Of a stretch of DNA of 44,702 bases, positions 33,752 through 42,254 are shown in pieces. The notes under the pieces are model-generated. The model made no database searches. It worked only from the letters and a program-made list of their open reading frames with translations, and was not told where the DNA came from. Each line of letters opens with the position of its first letter. Position 1 is the first letter of the stretch. The position numbers and the translations under genes were made by a program. Source of the stretch: CAYLPJ01 sp964385465. GTDB taxonomy: Bacteria; Planctomycetota; Phycisphaerae; SM23-33. The DNA lies in the NCBI GenBank assembly GCA_964385465.1, contig CAYLPJ010000056.1, positions 1-44,702 on the forward strand, given 5' to 3'.

Positions 33752-35721
33752 CTGCTCTCCCATGCTGGATCGGTCGCCGCGATCGTCCCGGCCCGGCCGC
33801 CGTCGGCGGGGGCCTGTCTCGCGGCCCATTGCTCTTCGATCAGTTTCCGATATTCCGGCCCGCAGTTCCAGGCGCAAAACGGGAAGACGCCTCCGGGCGT
33901 GGCGTAGAGGATCACGCATCGCTTGACGCGTTCCACGTCGAAGTTGTAGCGGTCCTGGAAGTGCATGCCCGCGCACAGCAGCGTGCGGTAGGTCTTCTTC
34001 TCGCCCTCGCCGCGCCCGACGTTCTTGTCCACGCAGCCCTGGATGCTCTGCACGAAGCGGGTGACGTCCAGGTCCGGCGGGGCGCCTTCCGGCCGGAAGT
34101 GCCTGCGGAACATCCGCACGGCGCGGAGCTTGTCCAGCCACGTCGCCCGCCCGTCGCGGCGGCGGACGTCGGCGGCGATGCGGTTCATGTCGCAGAACAT
34201 CCCCTCGATGTCGACGACCCGGGGGAACGGGTACGCCTTGCCCTCCGGCGAGACGAAGAAGTACGTCCCGAACGCGCAGTCGGGGTGGCAGGTCGGGCGG
34301 ATCTTGGGTTGGCCTGTCAGGGCTTCGAGGATCTGGCTCAGCGGCGTGACGATGCTCAGGGGGTACATGTCCGCCAGGGCGCTGGCGCCGGATGCGTCGG
34401 CGATGTCGTGGGCGAGGTGGCCCAGCGTATACCGCTGCGCCCGCCGCTCGGCGGTGTCGATCCGCCCGGTGAACGCCACGGGCTGGTAGCTGATGGCGCT
34501 GACGGTGTCGATGTTCTCGACGGCGAAGCGGAAGATCTCGGCGACCTGCTCGTCGTTGACGCCGCGGACGATGGTGGGCACCAGGCAGACCTTCAGGTCG
34601 AGCTTGCGGCAGTTCTCGATGGCGGCGAGCTTCTTCTCCCAGATGCCCGGGAACGCCCGCGTGGCGCGGTAGGGCTCCTCGCCGACGCCGTCGAACTGGA
34701 GGTAGAGCGTGTGCAGGCCCGCCTCGGCGGCCTCGGCGGCGAAATCCGCGTCCGCCATGCGGATGCCGTTGGTGGCGATCTGGATGTGCGAGAAGCCCAT
34801 CTCGCGGGCGGTCGAGACGATCCGCAGGAAGTCCGGGTGGATGGTCGGCTCGCCGCCGGTGAACTGGATCGCCGTGCACGGGATCGGACGGAACGCCCGC
34901 AGGGCCTCGAGGTGGCGGACGTGCTGATCGTAGTCGGGCTCGACGACCCGCCCGGTCGCCCCGGCGTTGGCGAAGCAGATCGGGCAGCGCATGTTGCAGC
35001 GGTTGGTCAGGTCGATCTGGGCCAGCACCGCCCCGCTCTGGTGCTGGTTGCACAGCCCGCAGTCGCTGGGGCAGTGCGACGCGCCGGTCACGTGCGGGGC
35101 CCGCAGGCCCGCGTGCTCCTCGAACGTCCACCACGAGGCCTTCGAGTACAGCACCGCGTCGCTGCTGACGCAGTCGCGCCAGTGGCCGTGCTCGGGGCAG
35201 GTCTTCTCGATCCACACCGCGCCGTCCTCGACGAAGTACCGCCCCACCACGATCGCCGAGCACTCGGGGCAGAGCGTCTGAACCGTCCGCGGCAGGCGGC
35301 GCAGCACCGGGTGGATCCGCGAGCCGCCGAACGTCCTGGCGGCGCTGCCGGGGACGTCGCTGTCACGGTGCAGCCAGATGGTGTCCTGGTGGACCTCGCG
35401 GCGCTCGCCGCATTCGCCGCAGTGGAACGTCAGCACGACCTGCCCGCCGACGCGGTCGAACGTGGCGGGCACCACCGACCGGCAGGTCGGGCAGGTCGCA
35501 CGCGTCGCCAGAGGCAGCGCCGCCTGCTCGGCGGCGAACCGGCGCATCGACCGCTTGAACGCCGCCAGCCGCTCGCCGGAGGCGGCGCCCGAGGGCACCG
35601 GGAGGGGCTCGCCGGCCCCGGACCGGGGCCCCGCCGCGACCGCCGTGCGCGTCGCGCCGGACGCGGCACCCGAGGCCGCCGGCCGACCCGTTGCCTTGCT
35701 GTCGCCTGCGGGCGAGATCAT
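33748..35721 (-). CDS. Tetraether-synthase-like radical SAM enzyme (Tes/MJ0619 family)
   Basis: The 657-residue protein carries the N-terminal metal-binding ribbon of the family (LCPEC at 151-154, CPEHG at 175-178), a CPSDCGLCNQH site (217-227), the radical SAM motif CNMRCPICFANA (242, 246, 249), FTGGEPT, QIATNGI, YLQFDGV, LVPTIVRGVND, a Cys pair in CHPDCAFGTYFF, and the C-terminal blocks CAGMHFQDRYNFDVERVKRC and FPFCAWNC. As I remember MJ0619, these match nearly block by block. Tes (MJ0619, MA_1486) joins lipid tails of archaeal diethers into tetraethers. Unusual here are a 70-residue low-complexity N-terminus and a second ribbon (CPTC 77-80, CGEC 101-104). AGGAGG lies upstream. Bacterial substrate is unknown. 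Confidence 0.88.
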   Translation of the reverse strand: MISPAGDSKATGRPAASGAASGATRTAVAAGPRSGAGEPLPVPSGAASGERLAAFKRSMRRFAAEQAALPLATRATCPTCRSVVPATFDRVGGQVVLTFHCGECGERREVHQDTIWLHRDSDVPGSAARTFGGSRIHPVLRRLPRTVQTLCPECSAIVVGRYFVEDGAVWIEKTCPEHGHWRDCVSSDAVLYSKASWWTFEEHAGLRAPHVTGASHCPSDCGLCNQHQSGAVLAQIDLTNRCNMRCPICFANAGATGRVVEPDYDQHVRHLEALRAFRPIPCTAIQFTGGEPTIHPDFLRIVSTAREMGFSHIQIATNGIRMADADFAAEAAEAGLHTLYLQFDGVGEEPYRATRAFPGIWEKKLAAIENCRKLDLKVCLVPTIVRGVNDEQVAEIFRFAVENIDTVSAISYQPVAFTGRIDTAERRAQRYTLGHLAHDIADASGASALADMYPLSIVTPLSQILEALTGQPKIRPTCHPDCAFGTYFFVSPEGKAYPFPRVVDIEGMFCDMNRIAADVRRRDGRATWLDKLRAVRMFRRHFRPEGAPPDLDVTRFVQSIQGCVDKNVGRGEGEKKTYRTLLCAGMHFQDRYNFDVERVKRCVILYATPGGVFPFCAWNCGPEYRKLIEEQWAARQAPADGGRAGTIAATDPAWESR

Positions 35722-35763
35722 CGCGTGCTGCGTCCTCCTGCGGGCATGCGCCGCCCGGTCGGC

Positions 35764-37080
35764 TCAGGCCTCGAAACAGGCCGGGTAGCGGCGGGGCATG
35801 CGCTTGTGTTTCTGGTAGCCCGCCGCCAGCTCCATGAAGATGTCCAGGTCGCGTTCCATGTTGGAGCTGGTGGCGTCGAAGTAGAAGTTCCGGATGGGGA
35901 TGCCGTCGTGATCTTCGGCGACGGCGTGGTAGACGGCCTCGGAGACGATGCCGTTCATGCAACTGAAGGGGCTGATGTCGATGATGCCGTCGGCGCCCTT
36001 GCGGTAGAGGTAGATGCTCTTGCCGACCGAGAGGACCATCTCGCCGAGCGCGCCGTCGGCGGGCAGGTAGGGCCACCCCGGCTGGAGCACGTCGGCGTAG
36101 ATGTCGTGGGGCTCCTCGTAGCCGGCGAAGTCCTTCTCCAGGGCGGCGAGCAGCTTGTGCTCGTCGCGCCGCTGGACGGCGTGCTTGATCACCGCGCCGA
36201 GCATGGACAGCGACAGGCGCTTGCCGTCGCGCACCAGCAGGTTCTTCTGCGACCAGTTGGTGTACCACACCCACTCGCTGACGTCGCTGATCCACGCCTC
36301 CCCGCCGTGGGCCTCGATCTTGCGGACGGCGTCGTCGTTGCTGAACGTGTTCAGCCGGCAGAAGATCTCGCCGACCACGCCGATCAGCGGGCGCCCCCGG
36401 ACGTAGCGGGCGGGCACGCCGCGGAACAGGTCCCGGGCGCGGACCAGCGCGTCGATCATCCCCGCCAGGCGGTCCTTGCTGGACAGGCCCGGATCGGCCA
36501 GCACGGCCTCGACCCGCTCGATGCCCTCCTCGAAGGCCGCGTCGGCGGCGCCGGGCTCGGTCTCGTACGGGCGGGTCTTCAGCAGCAGCTTGCGGAGAAT
36601 GTCCGAGCAGACCAGCCCCCGCCACATCTGCCGCATCATCTGGTCGCCGTGGTCGCCGAAGCCGTCGTAGCTGTTCTTGCTCGTCGGGGAGATGACCGGG
36701 ATGTCCGCGTGGCCGAGGTCGTCCAGCACCTTCCGCAGGTACGGGGCGTACTGCCCGAAGCGGCAGGGCCCCTCGGCCGTGGGCATGAAGAAGGCCGTGC
36801 GGTCCGGGTCGAAGTCCGGCGAGTCGAGGATCCGCAGGAAGTCGCCCATCGTGACCTTCTCGGGGTAGCACTCCTCGCCGCTGGTGTGCAGCCCCCCAAG
36901 TTCGAGCGTGCGGTCGTCGGATGCCGGCGTGACCGCGGCGTCGATGCCGATCGACCGGAACACCGCCGCCATCAGGCGGGCGCCGACGTAGGTCATCCGC
37001 GGGATCCAAAGCGTCCGCCCGGCCAGCCGCTCGGGGCCGGAAGGCGCCGCCGTCGATGTCGATGCCCTCTGCGAATCCAT
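35764..37080 (-). CDS. COG3581/DUF2229-type protein related to 2-hydroxyacyl-CoA dehydratase/activase
   Basis: The 438-residue protein has the family's cysteine motifs GEECYPEKVTMGDFL, EGPCRFGQY and SPFSCMNGIVSEAV, plus RPLIGVVGEIFCRLN. These proteins resemble the iron-sulfur subunits of 2-hydroxyacyl-CoA dehydratases and form part of the modular ether-lipid enzymes PlsA and GeR. The BadF-type ATPase domain that fires such systems is not in this protein or in the window. The start at 37080 is chosen because conserved sequence begins soon after; the upstream extension looks random. It is the first gene of the operon, 42 bases before the Tes-like gene. A radical or reductive dehydration/reduction step on a lipid is inferred only. 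Confidence 0.82.
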   Translation of the reverse strand: MDSQRASTSTAAPSGPERLAGRTLWIPRMTYVGARLMAAVFRSIGIDAAVTPASDDRTLELGGLHTSGEECYPEKVTMGDFLRILDSPDFDPDRTAFFMPTAEGPCRFGQYAPYLRKVLDDLGHADIPVISPTSKNSYDGFGDHGDQMMRQMWRGLVCSDILRKLLLKTRPYETEPGAADAAFEEGIERVEAVLADPGLSSKDRLAGMIDALVRARDLFRGVPARYVRGRPLIGVVGEIFCRLNTFSNDDAVRKIEAHGGEAWISDVSEWVWYTNWSQKNLLVRDGKRLSLSMLGAVIKHAVQRRDEHKLLAALEKDFAGYEEPHDIYADVLQPGWPYLPADGALGEMVLSVGKSIYLYRKGADGIIDISPFSCMNGIVSEAVYHAVAEDHDGIPIRNFYFDATSSNMERDLDIFMELAAGYQKHKRMPRRYPACFEA

Positions 37081-37425
37081 GCCCAGCCTGCCGTCGGCCC
37101 CGCAGGGCCGGAGAAACACGAACGGGCCGGTCGCCGTCACGCCGGCCCGAAAAGCCCGCCGCCGACAGGCTGCCGGCGACGGTGCAACCCACTCTACGAA
37201 CACCCCGCCGCCAATACAAGCCCCAGCGCCCGCCGCGGCGGCGGGAAGGACCACCGGCCGGGAACCCGGTCGCAGACATCGGATCTCGAACGAGGACCAC
37301 GAACCGGGCGGGGAAAGCGCGCTCGCAGAACGGCGGGAGCCTCCGGACCGTTGCCGTCGCCCGCGGGCCGACGGGTTCGGGCTTCGCCGCGTGAGCCCTG
37401 CCCCCCTGCGGGGAAGCGGCGCCCG
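37081..37425. other. Intergenic region upstream of the Tes-like operon
   Basis: No gene is supported. It holds the candidate promoter of the leftward operon (listed next) with an unusually long GC-rich leader of about 100 bases, and lies downstream of the lipoprotein pair. The segment 37240-37425 shows GC-rich short inverted repeats but no clear terminator. Confidence 0.5.
37191..37219 (-). promoter_or_regulatory. Candidate promoter of the Tes-like operon
   Basis: On the minus strand TTGTAT (37214-37219), exactly 17 bases and TAGAGT (37191-37196) would start transcription near 37184. The resulting 104-base leader is long and GC-rich, so leader control is possible. Both hexamers are imperfect. 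Confidence 0.4.
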
Positions 37426-38097
37426 TCAGGGCGCCTTGGGGCTCTTGTCCTGCCACCCGCCCTCGTGGGGCCTGGTGTGCTCGCGAAACAGGCGGGTGAT
37501 GTCCTCGGCCATGGTGGCGGCGAGGCGTTTGGTCAGCTCGTCGGCCATGCTCGGGGAGTCCTCCGTGCTGGTGGGCGTCTCCACGAGGGGCATGAGGTGC
37601 CCGTCGGAACGGTTCTTGGGCCAGAGGCGGCCCTGCTCGACGTCGACCATCCGGACGGTCGTCCGCAGGCGCCCGCGCCAGAGGTCCTCGGGGGCCTGCT
37701 CGTCGCGGAGGGCGAACTCGTCGATCTGCACGTAGAGCACGAGGTCGGCGTCGAGCTTGCGCCCGACGGTCGCGACGGGCAGGGCGTTGAAGTCCGGCGA
37801 GGCGGCGATCAGGTTCGCCAGCTCGTCGTAGCTGACCGTGTCGGCGGCGATGTCGTGGGCGAGCAGGCGCTGGTTGATCTGTCCGGTCAGCTCGGCCTTG
37901 ATCGCCGGGTAGGTCACCGGGCGGATCATGTCGTCGACGAACACGAGCATCCGCTTGTCCGCCGGCGGCTCGAACTCCGGCTCGACCTTCTCGGGGGGGG
38001 CGAACTGGGCGGCGATCCACGCCGGCAGGGCACAGCCGCCGACCGCCACACAGGCCGACAGCGACAGACACGCGACGACGCTTGGCAGGGCTCTCAT
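37426..38097 (-). CDS. Lipoprotein of unknown function (second of a pair)
   Basis: The 223-residue protein has a lipobox VGGC (Cys22, with an alternative Cys16). The mature domain (MLVFVDDMIRPVTYPAIKAELTGQINQRL..., YVQIDEFALRDEQAPEDLWRGRLRTTVRMVD) has the alternating pattern of a periplasmic alpha/beta domain and resembles its neighbour at 38094-38747 in plan: a nucleotide-less Rossmann-like start, then LDADLVLYVQIDEF against GADYLLFVPVEEF. The two look like paralogues. Its ATG overlaps the neighbour's stop (ATGA). A CsgG/LpoB-like fold is possible but not shown. Confidence 0.75.
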   Translation of the reverse strand: MRALPSVVACLSLSACVAVGGCALPAWIAAQFAPPEKVEPEFEPPADKRMLVFVDDMIRPVTYPAIKAELTGQINQRLLAHDIAADTVSYDELANLIAASPDFNALPVATVGRKLDADLVLYVQIDEFALRDEQAPEDLWRGRLRTTVRMVDVEQGRLWPKNRSDGHLMPLVETPTSTEDSPSMADELTKRLAATMAEDITRLFREHTRPHEGGWQDKSPKAP

Positions 38098-38747
38098 TCC
38101 AGGGGTTCCTCGTGATCGTAGAACTTCTTGGCCAGCTCTTCGGCGAAGAGCTGCTCGGCCTGCAGCCGGACCTCCCGGGCCGTCTCGCGCAGCACGCCGG
38201 TCGGCGCGTGCTCGGGGTAGACCGTCCGGATCCGCCCGCCCTTCCACGCGCGGCAGGACCGCTCGGGCTGGGCGACGTCGTACAGGCTGGGCACGGCCGA
38301 GATCCGCCCGCGGAAGAGGTTCATGCTCCCCGGCTCGCGGGTGGCGAACTCCTCGACGGGCACGAACAGCAGGTAGTCGGCCCCGAGGGCCTTGCCCAGC
38401 TCGGCCTTGCCCATCTCCTCCCAGTAGATGTTGTCGTCCTGGTAGCGGACGACGCGGCGGGGCTCGACGACGCGGACGCCGTCCACCTTCCGCCCGATCT
38501 CGTCGGCGATCGCCAGCGACAGCGTCAGCGGGGCGTCGGGGTAGTCGTACAGCACCCGGCGGTCGCACCAGACCACCACCGCCACCCGCTGGTCGGCCAG
38601 GCCCTCGAACTCCGCGGGGACCTTGCGGGTCTCCCCGCCGAACAGCACGTACGCCAGGCCGCGCCCCGCCGGGCAGCCGCCCAGCAGAGGCAGGCAGGCC
38701 AGCAGGACGATCGTCAAACGTCGGGTGATTCGCACGTCGTGCACCAT
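38094..38747 (-). CDS. Lipoprotein of unknown function (first of a pair)
   Basis: The 217-residue protein has a basic n-region, a hydrophobic core and lipobox LLGGC (Cys25). The mature part reads QRVAVVVWCDRRVLYDYPDAPLTLSLAIADEIGRKVDG, then ALGADYLLFVPVEEFATREPGSMNLFRGRISAVPSLYDV, parallel to the next lipoprotein. AGGGAGCCA precedes the ATG; the adjacent GTG could also serve. It follows the DUF2752 gene by 16 bases, so the three genes form an operon. Confidence 0.75.
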   Translation of the reverse strand: MVHDVRITRRLTIVLLACLPLLGGCPAGRGLAYVLFGGETRKVPAEFEGLADQRVAVVVWCDRRVLYDYPDAPLTLSLAIADEIGRKVDGVRVVEPRRVVRYQDDNIYWEEMGKAELGKALGADYLLFVPVEEFATREPGSMNLFRGRISAVPSLYDVAQPERSCRAWKGGRIRTVYPEHAPTGVLRETAREVRLQAEQLFAEELAKKFYDHEEPLE

Positions 38748-38763
38748 TGGCTCCCTGGCGCGC

Positions 38764-39258
38764 TCAGCGCACCGGTAGTGTCGAGGTCGCCAGGCCGTAG
38801 GCGATCTTGAAGGCCCAGCCGCCCAGCATCCCCGCCAGCGCCGCCACGGCCCACCAGCCGCTGGGGCGCAGCAGCCGGAGGCAGTCGCGGCCGCTGAGCA
38901 GCTCGGCCAGGCCCGCCAGGCTGACGACCGCCAGCCCCAGCCACAGCACCGGCCCGGCGGGGTGCGCGAGGAAAGCCTCGGCCACGCGGCCGTGGGCGGT
39001 CGCGGCGAAGGCGGTGGTCATCCCGCAGCTCGGGCAGGGGTAGCCCGTCTGCGACAGGAACGAGCAGGGCGGCAGGCCGAGGTCCTCGTGCGTGCCGTGC
39101 CCCACCGCCCGCGGCGGCAGGGCGAAGCTGACGGCCAGCACCGCCGCGGCGGGCACGAACACCAGCGCGCCGCGGAGGCGCATCTGCGAACGCCGCTGGG
39201 CGCGGTCCGCCCGAACGGGCTGAAGCTCCACCACGTTTTCCGCCGCCTGCGACTGCAT
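38764..39258 (-). CDS. DUF2752 membrane protein
   Basis: The 164-residue protein has the DUF2752 hallmark YPCPSCGMTTAFAA (Cys75, Cys78), three TM segments (about 29-48, 100-117 and 130-150) and a conserved small size. The function of the family is not known. The start at 39258 has GGAG upstream; the longer frame to 39315 lacks conserved residues. A promoter lies just upstream, and two lipoprotein genes follow. Confidence 0.85.
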   Translation of the reverse strand: MQSQAAENVVELQPVRADRAQRRSQMRLRGALVFVPAAAVLAVSFALPPRAVGHGTHEDLGLPPCSFLSQTGYPCPSCGMTTAFAATAHGRVAEAFLAHPAGPVLWLGLAVVSLAGLAELLSGRDCLRLLRPSGWWAVAALAGMLGGWAFKIAYGLATSTLPVR

Positions 39259-39298
39259 GGGCCGGCTCCAGGGCCTCGGGGCCTTCCGCAAAGCCCTT

Positions 39299-39328
39299 AT
39301 CCTACTGCCCCGCACCTGCGCAGGTCAA
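39299..39328 (-). promoter_or_regulatory. Promoter of the DUF2752-lipoprotein operon
   Basis: On the minus strand TTGACC (39323-39328, 5/6), an 18-base spacer and TAGGAT (39299-39304, 4/6) lie 41 bases before the start codon. Confidence 0.5.
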
Positions 39329-39474
39329 ACGCGGGAAGACCGCAAGGCCGTACGAGCCCGTGGCCGGGGCGGCGGTGGCGGACTCGCCGATGGTGGCGTC
39401 GCCGCCCGAGTGCCGACGGTCTCCCCCTCTTGCGGTCCCCCGGCCTTGCGGGAATCCGCCCCTCCGGTGACGGT

Positions 39475-42078
39475 CTACCGAAGGTGCCACCGCCGCCGCA
39501 GGAGCCACTCGCCGGTCACCAGCGCGATGAACGCCACGAACAGCAGCGGGAAGTGGTACAGGCGGACCACCTCCGCGCGGTCGACGTCGCCGACGTCCCC
39601 TTTCGCTCGCCGACGCTGGAGGATCTGGTCCACCAGGTCCGGCAGGCCGGAAATCGTTACCATCCGCCCGTCCGTCCGCTCGGCCAGCAGCTCCAGCAGC
39701 CCGTCGTTGCGGGCCAGGCGGTCGGTCTCCTTGGAGAAGGGCACGACCTGCACGTCCTGGGCGTCGCTGCCGAGCCGGGCCCCCGCGCTGTCCAGCGCCG
39801 AGGCCTCCAGCCGCACCGTGCCCTCCCGGCGCGGGCGGAACTCCGCCCGGTACAGGCGGTCGCCCATCCGAGGGCTCATGGGGATCGTCTCGGCCTCGCC
39901 GGAACGGCCCTCGGGCGTGATCGTCAGCGAGACCTGGGCGTTGTCCGCCGGGCGACCCTTCTCGTCCTGCACGCGGGCGAGCACCTCGACCGGCTCCTGC
40001 CCGACGCGGACGTGCGTCCTGGCCGGGCGGATGACCACGGACGGCTTGGCCTCGCGGCTCTTGGTCTCCACGTTCGCCAGCCAGCGGATGAGCTGACCCC
40101 AGAACCGCTCGTAGGGGCTGTCGCGCCCCATGCCCCGCAGAGGCAGGTACCACTTCCACGTGGTGTCGGCCGTGAAGGCCGCCGACCGCCCGGCCCCGAA
40201 CCGTTGGACCGCCAGCACGCACATGGGCCCCCCGCCGACCTGGCGCGTCGGGTGGATCGCCAGCAGCGATGCCGCCGGCTTGACCCCGGGAACGGTCACG
40301 CAGCCCAGCAGCTCGGGCAGCTCGGGCAGCTTCGCGTCGGGCTTGCGCCCGCCGGGGCCGTGAAAAAAGCCCGCCATGCCCTGGAAGATCGCGTGGGCCT
40401 CGCCGGCGGCGGTCAGGCGGGGGACCAGCGGCGTCGTCTCCTGCGCCTGCCCGCGCGAGCCGACCGTCACCGGCAGCGCCGCCTCGATGTCCGTCCCGCC
40501 GTAGCCGCCGGGGCCGAAACTGTTGTGCCCCCCGAGCATCAGCAGCCCCCCGCCGTCGTTCACCCACGAGCGGAACCGCGCCATCTGCTCCTTGCTGAGG
40601 AACGTCCGGTCCAGGTCGCCGAGGATGATCACGTCGAACATCGCGAACTCCGAGTCCGTCTCCGGCAGCTTGCTCAACTGCCGACCCCCGATCCCCCCCT
40701 GCGCCCAGAACCGGTTGCCCGTGATCCGCACCAGCGCCATGAACCGGATGTTCGGGTCGCTCGACAGCAACCGCTTGAGATACTTGTACTCCGGCCGCAT
40801 CGAGCCCTCCACGTACAGCACCCGCACCCGGGGCTCGGTCAGCAGGACGTGAACCTCCGTGGCGTTGTCCGCCGGCGTCGCCTCGGCCGGGTTCGACGGG
40901 ATCTCCACCCGCAGCCGCCGCACCTGCCCGTCCTGCCCGCCCTCGGGACCCGAACGCGGCGTCCACTTCAGCTCCGCCTTCAGCGTCGCGACGTTCCGGT
41001 CCGTCCACAGCCGCTGCGTGTCCGCGGGCTCGTCCCGGCCTTGCTCGAACAGCCGCACCTCCAGCGGGACCGTGGCGAAGCCCGAGACCTTCGCCTCCAC
41101 CGCCAGCGTCGTGACGTTGTTGACCACCGCCTCCAGCGGGGCGTCGACGGCCGAAAGCTCCACGTTCCGCCGCGCCGAGAGGCTCTCGCCGGTCGAGCCG
41201 ACGGCGACGGCATACACGGGCACGCCGGCCTCGATCGCCGCGTCGGTGACCACGCCGGAGGCGTTGTGGATGCCGTCGGTCAGCACCACGATCCCCGCCA
41301 GCGACGCGCGGGCATAGTCCGCCGAGGCCGACCGGATCGCCGCGGCGAGGTCCGTCGCGTCCGTGCCCTCGCCCGAGGGGGACAGCTCGCCGAGAGAGGC
41401 CGCCGACTCCGCCGGCCAGGCCGACGAGGCAAAGTGGTACCACAGCGGCGTGAAGTGCCTCTCGATCCGGTCCGACTGCGCCAGGAGCATCTGCACCGAC
41501 TGGCGGTAGCGGTCCGGCAGGTTCACCTCGTCCGCCGTCGCCATCGAGCCCGAGCGGTCCACCAGGATCGGCAGGTAGGGCCTGTCTCCCGGGCCGCCCC
41601 GGCGGATCAGCATCGCCGGCTTGAACAGCATCAGCATCAGCGCCAGGATCGCCGCGCAGCGGAGCACCATCAGCGCCGCCAGCCGCCGCCGGCCCAGGTG
41701 ACCGTACACGCGGGAGTAAAAGACCCCCACCGCCAGGGCGATCCACGTCGCCAGCACCGCCGGCCAGACCCCCCCGGCCGCCAACGCCACCAGCCCCGCG
41801 ACCGCCGTGCCCACCGCCGCCGCCATCGCCGCGACCACCGACGCCGACCCGCCCCGCCCGTCACCGCGCCCGTAGCGTAGGGCAGCGTCGACGAGCATGC
41901 CCGGCACGAAGACCGCCGGGCCTCCCGCCGCGGCCAGGCACAGCAGCCCGTACCGCCTCCGCCGGGCCACGAGCTGCCCGATGCCCCACCCGGCGAGGAC
42001 CACCACCACCGCCGTCAGCAGCACCAACGGCAGTGTCGGGTCCTGCACGCCCTGGAACTGGAGGGAGACGCTCGCCAT
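39475..42078 (-). CDS. Membrane protein with VWA and glutamine-amidotransferase-like domains
   Basis: The 867-residue protein has about five N-terminal TM helices (15-150), a VWA domain with MIDAS VDRSGSM (D174) and VLTDGIHN, beta-rich repeats, then a class I glutamine-amidotransferase-like domain (about 430-640: VIILGDLDRTFLSKEQ, GGGLLMLGGHNSFGPGG), another Ig-like stretch and a C-terminal TM (PLLFVAFIALVTGEWLL). The amidotransferase fold lacks an obvious catalytic Cys-His-Glu set, so it is probably a binding domain. Such proteins are common in planctomycetes, often near MoxR/DUF58 genes, which are not seen here. A weak Shine-Dalgarno sequence precedes the ATG. Confidence 0.85.
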   Translation of the reverse strand: MASVSLQFQGVQDPTLPLVLLTAVVVVLAGWGIGQLVARRRRYGLLCLAAAGGPAVFVPGMLVDAALRYGRGDGRGGSASVVAAMAAAVGTAVAGLVALAAGGVWPAVLATWIALAVGVFYSRVYGHLGRRRLAALMVLRCAAILALMLMLFKPAMLIRRGGPGDRPYLPILVDRSGSMATADEVNLPDRYRQSVQMLLAQSDRIERHFTPLWYHFASSAWPAESAASLGELSPSGEGTDATDLAAAIRSASADYARASLAGIVVLTDGIHNASGVVTDAAIEAGVPVYAVAVGSTGESLSARRNVELSAVDAPLEAVVNNVTTLAVEAKVSGFATVPLEVRLFEQGRDEPADTQRLWTDRNVATLKAELKWTPRSGPEGGQDGQVRRLRVEIPSNPAEATPADNATEVHVLLTEPRVRVLYVEGSMRPEYKYLKRLLSSDPNIRFMALVRITGNRFWAQGGIGGRQLSKLPETDSEFAMFDVIILGDLDRTFLSKEQMARFRSWVNDGGGLLMLGGHNSFGPGGYGGTDIEAALPVTVGSRGQAQETTPLVPRLTAAGEAHAIFQGMAGFFHGPGGRKPDAKLPELPELLGCVTVPGVKPAASLLAIHPTRQVGGGPMCVLAVQRFGAGRSAAFTADTTWKWYLPLRGMGRDSPYERFWGQLIRWLANVETKSREAKPSVVIRPARTHVRVGQEPVEVLARVQDEKGRPADNAQVSLTITPEGRSGEAETIPMSPRMGDRLYRAEFRPRREGTVRLEASALDSAGARLGSDAQDVQVVPFSKETDRLARNDGLLELLAERTDGRMVTISGLPDLVDQILQRRRAKGDVGDVDRAEVVRLYHFPLLFVAFIALVTGEWLLRRRWHLR

Positions 42079-42159
42079 CTGACACCAATGATCTAATGCC
42101 TCCCGCCCTCAATGGTTTCGCACCACCCCGCGCACCCGCGCACCCCCACCTCCATGCGC

Positions 42160-42201
42160 CCTGTGTCACTTCTGTCCACCCCTGTGGACACCGGACACAG
42201 G
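42160..42201. repeat. Nested inverted repeat with GTGTCC/GGACAC cores
   Basis: Outer arms CCTGTGTC (42160-42167) and GACACAGG (42194-42201) enclose inner arms TGTCCAC (42173-42179) and GTGGACA (42184-42190) around a 4-base loop. All arms are perfect. It is either a strong hairpin or a double operator. Confidence 0.7.
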
Positions 42202-42208
42202 CTCACGC

Positions 42209-42235
42209 ATTATTGCACAAGCGCCTCATTGACAA
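42209..42235 (-). promoter_or_regulatory. Possible promoter of the VWA/GATase-like gene
   Basis: On the minus strand TTGTCA (42230-42235, 5/6) and AATAAT (42209-42214, 5/6) are 15 bases apart, a short spacer. The palindrome CTCATT-GAC-AATGAG (42225-42239) covers the -35, and the nested hairpin lies just downstream of the start site. Confidence 0.35.
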
Positions 42236-42239
42236 TGAG
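42225..42239. promoter_or_regulatory. 15-base perfect palindrome, possible operator
   Basis: CTCATT, GAC, AATGAG: 6-base perfect arms around 3 bases, overlapping the candidate -35 element. Confidence 0.4.
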
Positions 42240-42254
42240 TTATATATATACAGG

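Noticed and set aside
37081..37184. A riboswitch in the long leader of the Tes-like operon
   Set aside because: The leader is GC-rich and can fold, but no known aptamer core could be recognised.
33829..38115. A 1428-codon plus-strand frame opposite the radical SAM operon
   Set aside because: It is antisense to proteins with intact radical SAM and COG3581 motifs, and has no motif of its own.
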